DNA from: Pelargonium cotyledonis
Taxonomy: Eukaryota; Streptophyta; Magnoliopsida; Geraniales; Geraniaceae
NCBI GenBank assembly: GCA_036897625.1
Contig: JAYMTA010000787.1
Coordinates: 1 to 24,204 of the forward strand
Direction of reading: 5' to 3'
Length of the DNA stretch: 24,204 nt
Part shown: positions 19,324-24,204 of the stretch, one piece after another
Numbering within the stretch: position 1 is the first letter of the stretch
Layout of the letters: each line of letters starts with the position of its first letter
Made by a program: the position numbers and the translations under genes
The notes under the pieces: model-generated
The model's database searches: none
Seen by the model: only the letters and a program-made list of their open reading frames with translations
What the model was told of the DNA's origin: nothing

Positions 19324-20127
19324 TAATCTGCAGCATCTGATTTATACGGTAAGGAATGGTTCAGTTCATGTGTTTGACACTCACAGGAGAAGCTGAGCTA
19401 TTTGGTTAAATTGCCTTGAAACAAGTCTGATGGACAAGTACTTCAATTTTCACTATGGTTTTATCTAAATTTTGTTATTGCTCGAGATGGTGGAGCATGT
19501 CATCTTTGGCAGCCTAGTACATTCCATTGTAGCAACTAATGCCATGTAGATGCTATAATTTATTTCTTGCCATCTGTTTTGTTCATCCGATCAATCGTTT
19601 TTATAATTTACTCAACATTTTGTGTAAGATTTGTTGAAGATCCTTCTGTTTTCATCTACAATAGTCTGTGGTTTTGGACTATGAATTTGAAACTCAGTGT
19701 TGTGTCCACATTTGAGATCCTAAACTTATATGCATTTTCTTAAGATATAACATAAAATTAGGATAAGATTATGGTTTTGAAGGTTACTAGCAGAATATGT
19801 TCTCCTATTATTACACTTTGAGTTTCATGTTTGTACCATGAAACTTATCTGCAAAAACATATAATTGGAGTGCATTTATAAATGGCCCTCTCCCAACCAT
19901 CTAAATCTTGTTTTGAATAAGTAATTACCATGTAATTTCAAGTTACGAGGATTTCAAGTCTAGGGCGCTATGTTCTCACAAATTCTTTAAGATGAATATG
20001 AATAAATTTTGATGAATTCTCATACTATTTTGATTTGATTACTTTAGTTTAAACACATTAGATGAAATCTATTAGAAAAACTTGGTTGGCTTGCTCATGT
20101 TCTGATGTCAACGTCACGTCGTCTATT
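19324..20127. other. Copy 2 3' flank and AT-rich spacer; no gene seen
   Basis: The first about 110 bases are homologous to the 3' flank of copy 3: TTGCCTTGAAACAAGTCTGA at about 19410 resembles ATGCCTTGAAACAAGTTTGA at about 22306. The duplicated unit thus includes 3' UTR. The remainder is AT-rich and has no recognisable feature. Confidence 0.5.
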
Positions 20128-20614
20128 ACTTTATTTTTATTTTTGAAAACCAAAACAAATTTTATCAACTAAGATCAAGATCCAACAAGTTTATAACTAT
20201 TGGTCAGGCTCCACGTTGAAATATCTGACACGGACTCCAAAAACCTAGCTAACACAATGGCAACCTGAGTTGTAGAGTAATTCTCAAAAGAGAACTCTAT
20301 TATAACGAATAAAGAAAATCACACATATATGAGATAATCGAATCAAATGCCCTGGTGTCACTCTTTCCTCCAACTAATAATAGAAAACTAACATTAGTCA
20401 TAATGACTAAAATATCAAGAATAATAAAAATAAAACCACTAGATTTCTCCATGTCAACCTGAATAATCAAGTTAAATGCACTTAAATTCTTTCCTCCAAC
20501 ATGAGAAGCACAGATAACTGATGATGATTGCAATTGAAGTTTAAGTCGACCATGTGCGGTGCTTTGCCAACCATCTCTCGTCACCATCGTGTATTTCAAT
20601 TGATCTGACAACAA
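20128..20614 (-). mobile_element. Decayed LINE 3' end (RNase H C-terminus)
   Basis: On the minus strand around 20280-20170 one frame reads TTQVAIVLARF, then SVSDISTWSLTNSYKLVGS and stop. This matches the end of plant LINE RNase H domains (the VAH-LARF-W pattern). An AAAAATAAAAATAAA tail follows at about 20146-20128. Further upstream on the same strand (to about 20614) are shifted pieces such as LQLQSSSVICASH and RAFDSIISYM. There are several frameshifts and stops. It is 5'-truncated and dead. Confidence 0.6.
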
Positions 20615-20775
20615 ACTCGAAAGTTAATTCGATGATGCTGATTAAATCAACACCTTATGTCGTCCATTGCGCACACCAACCAAAAAACCAATTGCGAATC
20701 TATGCCGTCACTTAACAAATAAACCCTAAGCATGAGTAGAGGGTAAAATTGTCCATTATTCTTACTAAACAAGTT
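20615..20775. other. Short spacer before copy 3
   Basis: Nothing recognisable beyond the start of the duplicated promoter region. Confidence 0.3.
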
Positions 20776-20876
20776 AGATGGCAAAACCCTAGAAGAGGTT
20801 GAAGGCAGCATAAGCATTGTGTGCCTCCCTCCATCTCCACCTATTTTGTTTCCTCGTTTACGATTCTGCATCAACA
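20776..20876 (+). promoter_or_regulatory. Conserved promoter/leader block of mTERF copy 3
   Basis: GATGGCAAAACCCTAGAAG with AAACCCTA at 20784-20791, then GAGGTTGAAGGCAGCATAAG, aligns with the copy 2 block. The TTGGTTTTGTGCGTC segment is diverged or shortened here. Confidence 0.55.
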
Positions 20877-22007
20877 ATGGCTAAATTCCCCTTCAAAAAT
20901 CTCATCTTTTTTTATGCAAAAGCATTTATCTTCTTCTTCTTCTTCTTCTTCGTCACCATTATCAACAACAACAACAACAACCTCATTCACAGTCCAATAT
21001 CTGGTGAACTCATGCGGGATTCCCTTACCATCCGCCATTGCTGCTTCTAAAACCCTCCGCCTCCACCAGAACAACATCCAGAGATACGATTCTGTGCTCC
21101 ATTTGTTCAAATCTCATGGATTTTACGATACGCATGTCGCCAAAATGATCCAGAAGCAACCCGATCTGCTCCAAAGTTACCGGGCAGATAAAATTCTCCG
21201 GCCCAAATTAGAGTTTCTCGTTAAGAATGGCTTCGCAGGTCCACGTCTCCACGATCTGATTGTCAGGCATCCACGCATCTTGGAGAGAAGCTTGAGTGAT
21301 ACCATGAAACCCTCTCTTCATTTTCTGACTTCATTCCTCGGAACAGAGGATAGGGTCGTGCGGGCTGTGAATCGCCATTCAAGGCTGCTACGTTGCAGCC
21401 CAATATCGATCTGTTTGTGAAGGAAGGAGTTCATGTTGATGCTGTTGCTCATTTTTGTGTTACGCATCCAAATTGCTTGCTATACAGCTTTCAGAGAATG
21501 AGCAGTGCTCTCAAAACAGTCAAAGCTCAGTATGATGTGGACTCTTTCTCTTCCAACAAGTTTATGCTTGCTGTTTCCATAATGGCCTCCATGAGTTGTT
21601 CCATTTGGGAGAAGAAAGTCCATGTCTTCAAAAGTTTTGGGTGGTCTCAAGACCAGATCTGGTCTCTTTTTAGGAGCTTGCCCAACTCTTTTGTATCCTC
21701 CGAGAACAAATTGAAGACCTCCCTAGATTTCTATATGAACACTATGAAGTTCGACCCCAAAACTATAATTATGTATCCGGCATTGCTAGGATATTCTATC
21801 GATAAAAGGGTTGTTCCAAGGTATAATGTTTTGAAACTTCTCATGGCCAACAACCTGCTTGAAGAGGATGTCACCAAGCTTGTTCCGCTGTTTGTGGCTG
21901 ATGAAAAGCGCTTCTTAAACAAGTACGTTAATGGGAATCTGCATCAAGTCCCAAATCTACTGGAGATGTACAAAAATGACAAAATGGCAAACAAGATTGG
22001 CACTTGA
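20877..22007 (+). pseudogene. mTERF family gene, copy 3, two frame disruptions
   Basis: The ATG equivalent to the other copies is at 20877, but a T7 run (20907-20913, against T5G in copies 2 and 4) shifts the frame. Translation from 20877 ends after 57 residues at 21050. The family frame can still be entered at the internal ATG 20914 (MQKHLSSSS), which runs with mTERF repeats to a TGA at 21418-21420. A 19-bp deletion relative to copy 2, at about 21390, causes that second shift. The remainder (QPNIDLFVKEGV to KMANKIGT) is open in a third frame to 22007 and keeps VFKSFGWSQDQIWSLFRSLP. Coding capacity is split, so the gene is probably not functional as a full mTERF. Confidence 0.85.
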
Positions 22008-22689
22008 TTGCAAACAAGTATGTTATCATGTTCCTAAATTTTGATGCTAATTTGTTTATGCATTGTCTCAGTTCATTGTTTAGGTTAGGTTATATAGATT
22101 GTGGGAATAGCCATTGCATGAGTTAGTTAGTTAGTTAGTGTAATCAATTCAATCCTTGTGGAAAAGAACAATATACTATAAGGAATCTGATGGATCTCAT
22201 AACAGCAAGGTGCTTTTCTGTATGTGTATATTGCGAGCTAGGGATGGTCGAGTTTGATGTTGACATGCGTAGCGTGCACAAGTGTAATGATTTGGTTAAT
22301 ATATATGCCTTGAAACAAGTTTGAACAGGTAGGTAGTGAGTAAATTAGTATAAGCTAAACCGAGTTTCTGTTTTAACAATGTCAAGCTGATGCTATAGAA
22401 TAGTTTCTGGTTTCCCATTCATTAAGTACTTGCATGTAATGTAACCAGGAATTCTCAAACAAGCATGTCATTTAGTACTTGCACAGTATCAAAGAAAATG
22501 ATAAATGGGAAAATGCAGTGCATGCTAGTTTTTTTATGTATTTTTATCCGTCAAAATTACATAGTTTGGAGTTCTACATAATGGAATATTCAAAATTAAG
22601 TAGTTTTTAAATTCTGACTAAGCCGATTCAATTCATTCTATTGATGTTAGCATAATCATTTTGTCTTTAATATTCCATGAAAGTAATAA
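22008..22689. other. Copy 3 3' flank; (AGTT)n repeat; no gene seen
   Basis: It contains an AGTT tetranucleotide run (22121-22137) and, near 22290-22325, sequence homologous to the copy 2 3' flank. Relative to copy 2 about 200 extra bases separate that block from the stop. Otherwise AT-rich. Confidence 0.5.
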
Positions 22690-23415
22690 GTGCGTCGCCC
22701 GAGTACTCCTCCAATTATAACTCGTGTTCGACCCTATAAGAGCATTCATAAACTTGATTTCAAGCAGGTATTCGATCGACTAGATTGTGCTTTTATTGAT
22801 CACTGTCTTGTGACTATGGGATTTGGTCCTAAGTTTAGGATATGGATAAAGGTTGTCTGGCATCGGCTATTTCAATCCTAATTAACGGATCTCCCACTCG
22901 GGACTTCATGGCTTATCAGGGGGTTAAACAGGGTTGCCTGTTTTTGCCTTTTTTTATTTATATGGCAGCCGAACCTGTTCATTTGCTCATTCAGAAAACT
23001 GAGCTACAGGGCCATCTAGCTGGGTTCGGCATCCTTCGCTGGTGGTCGGTCTTCTCGCCATTACTGTCGAACTGCTATAAGCTGCTCTCTTCTTGGAGCT
23101 TGGCGCTTCAAGGTAATAAGCAGCAATCCAAGGGCTGGTCGATGGTTAGGCCGGTCGCGATGTGGTTTATTTGGTTATCGTGGAATAATCTAGTGTTTGA
23201 AAACAAGTCGGGCAAACTCGTACGAAGTGATCGCCAAGATTAAGAGCTTTAGCTACTTTTTATGCCTTGTATGTTGATCATTTTTCTAGTTCGTTCAGTT
23301 CGATTCTTGGAGCTCTAGTCTTCTCTCTGTTTTGGGCTAGTTTGTTTTGTTTGTACTTTTATTTTCCCAACTTTGGGTTATTAATAAAAGTATTGTTTGC
23401 TTATAATAATAAAAA
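22690..23415 (+). mobile_element. LINE retrotransposon remnant: reverse transcriptase fragment joined to 3' end
   Basis: From about 22755 the frame reads LDFKQVFDRLDCAFI, then MGFGPKFRIWIK. After a frame change near 22855 it reads SILINGSPTRDF and YQGVKQGCLFLPFFIYMAAE. These match reverse transcriptase blocks of plant L1-type LINEs (K-LDF-K-FD, MGFG, SILINGSP and GxxQGxxxxPxxF). Soon after 23025 it jumps to a LINE C-terminal stretch, MWFIWLSWNNLVFENK (23160-23205). A 3' UTR ends in TTATTAATAAAAGTATTGTTTGC (in parts, about 23380-23401) and A-rich sequence. The YxDD catalytic region and zinc-finger region are missing, so it is internally deleted and inactive. Confidence 0.85.
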
Positions 23416-24000
23416 CTAACTTAGAAAATTTTGAATGCAATAAAACTTTTGTTAAATTAAAGAGAGAATTATTTTCTCACATCAATATTTATAAAAAAAA
23501 ATAAACTGTTAAGCAACTCTATGCTTTAGTGACCACACTCCTGATGTGAGAGACCATTTTCTACATATTTTATCAAACCGTTTGGGACATTCAAGTTTTG
23601 AGAAGTTGGTAGATTTAAGGAGGAGAAAAAAAAAAAAAAAAAAAAACTTGGGTAGTTGCATGAAAAATATTTGAAGTTACCCTTTGAAAGTGTAACTTGG
23701 CGATATAGAAGGGAACTTGGCGGGAGGCGAACTGGCGAAGCCGTGATGCGATGGTGAAGACGTGAACAATAAACTCAAAGTCTTAAAGGGCATCAAATAG
23801 GGTCACCAGTGGGTAACCCGACTCGAACCGAACCCTCTGGATTTAATTTTTCACCCGTCCCGACCCGGAACCCAAAAAAATAGGGTTGGGTTCAAGGTAC
23901 CTGCGGGTTAGGGTCAATTTTACCAGCATCACCTCTTTATAGAGTGTGGGTACCAATTTAAAAGAAAAGAGATTAAAGGCAGAAAAAGCATTTTGGTTTT
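23416..24000. other. Spacer before copy 4, with A21 run and GGGT/ACCC-rich inverted repeat
   Basis: An A21 run lies at 23626-23646. A pair of ACCC-rich and GGGT-rich arms (about 23812-23848 and 23881-23914) is roughly self-complementary. Such GGGTT/ACCCG-rich hairpins occur inside several plant DNA transposons and repeats. No element ends were identified and no gene is seen. Confidence 0.4.
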
Positions 24001-24086
24001 GTGCGTCCATTCCAACCTAAGATTACAACGACCTCTCCACCAACTTTGCTTCCTTGTTTCTTCTTGTTTTCGATTCTGCATCTGCA
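24001..24086 (+). promoter_or_regulatory. Leader of mTERF copy 4
   Basis: From 23971, AAAGGCAG, TTTTGGTTTTGTGCGTCC and CAACCTAAGATTACAACGAC repeat the copy 1 and 2 leader nearly exactly. The upstream AAACCCTA block of the other copies was not found here; the homology seems to begin near 23970. Confidence 0.55.
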
Positions 24087-24204
24087 ATGGCTAAATTTCC
24101 TTTCAAAAATATCATCTTTTTGATGCAAAAGCATTTATCTTCTTCTTCTTCATCGCTGGACTCATTATCAACAACAACAACCTCATTCACAGTCCCATAC
24201 CTGG
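24087..24204 (+). CDS. mTERF family protein, copy 4 (5' part, runs off right edge)
   Basis: ATG at 24087 opens MAKFPFKNIIFLMQKHLSSS, then SSLDSLSTTTTSFTVPYL, 39 codons and one base before the window ends. It is nearly identical to copy 2 in this region, with normal T5G spacing (no frame lesion of the copy 3 type). Ser and Thr tracts fit a mitochondrial or plastid targeting peptide. One substitution, FTVPYL, replaces the FTVQYL seen in the other three. Whether the full gene is intact cannot be judged. Confidence 0.8.
   Translation, partial: MAKFPFKNIIFLMQKHLSSSSSSLDSLSTTTTSFTVPYL

Noticed and set aside
20300..20614. 104-codon minus-strand open frame as a gene
   Set aside because: No domain or start context; it overlaps the decayed LINE RNase H region and contains only fragments of it.
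22842..23243. 133-codon open frame as a functional protein
   Set aside because: Reverse transcriptase and C-terminal LINE segments joined by deletion, lacking the catalytic YxDD block.
1..24204. tRNA or rRNA genes, CRISPR arrays, bacterial-type operons
   Set aside because: No cloverleaf-like tRNA gene, rRNA or spacer-repeat array was seen. The only tRNA-like promoter boxes belong to the SINE in PU1 intron 16.

Overview
The window is nuclear DNA of a flowering plant. Two long GT-AG split genes encode plant proteins (a shugoshin and a plastid pullulanase/limit dextrinase). A single-exon mTERF family is locally amplified, and the spacers are AT-rich and hold LINE, MITE and SINE remnants. The protein sequences look like a eudicot, probably a rosid; the species cannot be fixed by eye.

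Layout. (1) At 1-233 a minus-strand mTERF gene runs off the left edge. Its promoter carries a 418-bp Tourist-like MITE (358-775). Behind it lie a decayed LINE RNase H remnant (974-1490) and a long-inverted-repeat element (about 1758-2223). (2) At 2531-5731 lies a complete 13-exon shugoshin gene (435 aa predicted) for protection of centromeric cohesin. (3) 5732-7996 is intergenic with no convincing gene. (4) At 7997-17454 lies a complete 28-exon PU1 (955 aa predicted), a plastid starch-debranching enzyme with all three GH13 catalytic acids. Its introns hold a SINE with target-site duplication, a 33-bp tandem repeat and older duplications. (5) From 17.9 kb to the right edge there is a same-strand mTERF array: copy 2 (18186-19323) and copy 3 (20877-22007), both with frame-disrupting lesions, and copy 4, entering at 24087 and cut by the window end. 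LINE remnants sit between copies 2 and 3 (about 20130-20610) and between copies 3 and 4 (22690-23415).

How it fits together. Shugoshin and PU1 are unrelated housekeeping genes on the plus strand; there is no operon-like or biosynthetic cluster. The accessory part is the mTERF family, nuclear genes for putative organelle nucleic-acid-binding proteins. The four copies share their upstream sequence, including an AAACCCTA motif in copies 1-3, and the one inverted copy lies about 18 kb away across SGO and PU1. The window therefore shows birth and death in a small mTERF cluster around two conserved genes. I saw no undescribed molecular system. The strongest observations are the paralogous empty site dating the MITE, two different breakage routes in neighbouring mTERF copies, the repeated-exon architecture of SGO, and the intronic SINE. 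All exon boundaries were read by eye from frame, GT-AG sites and family conservation; no transcript data were available.
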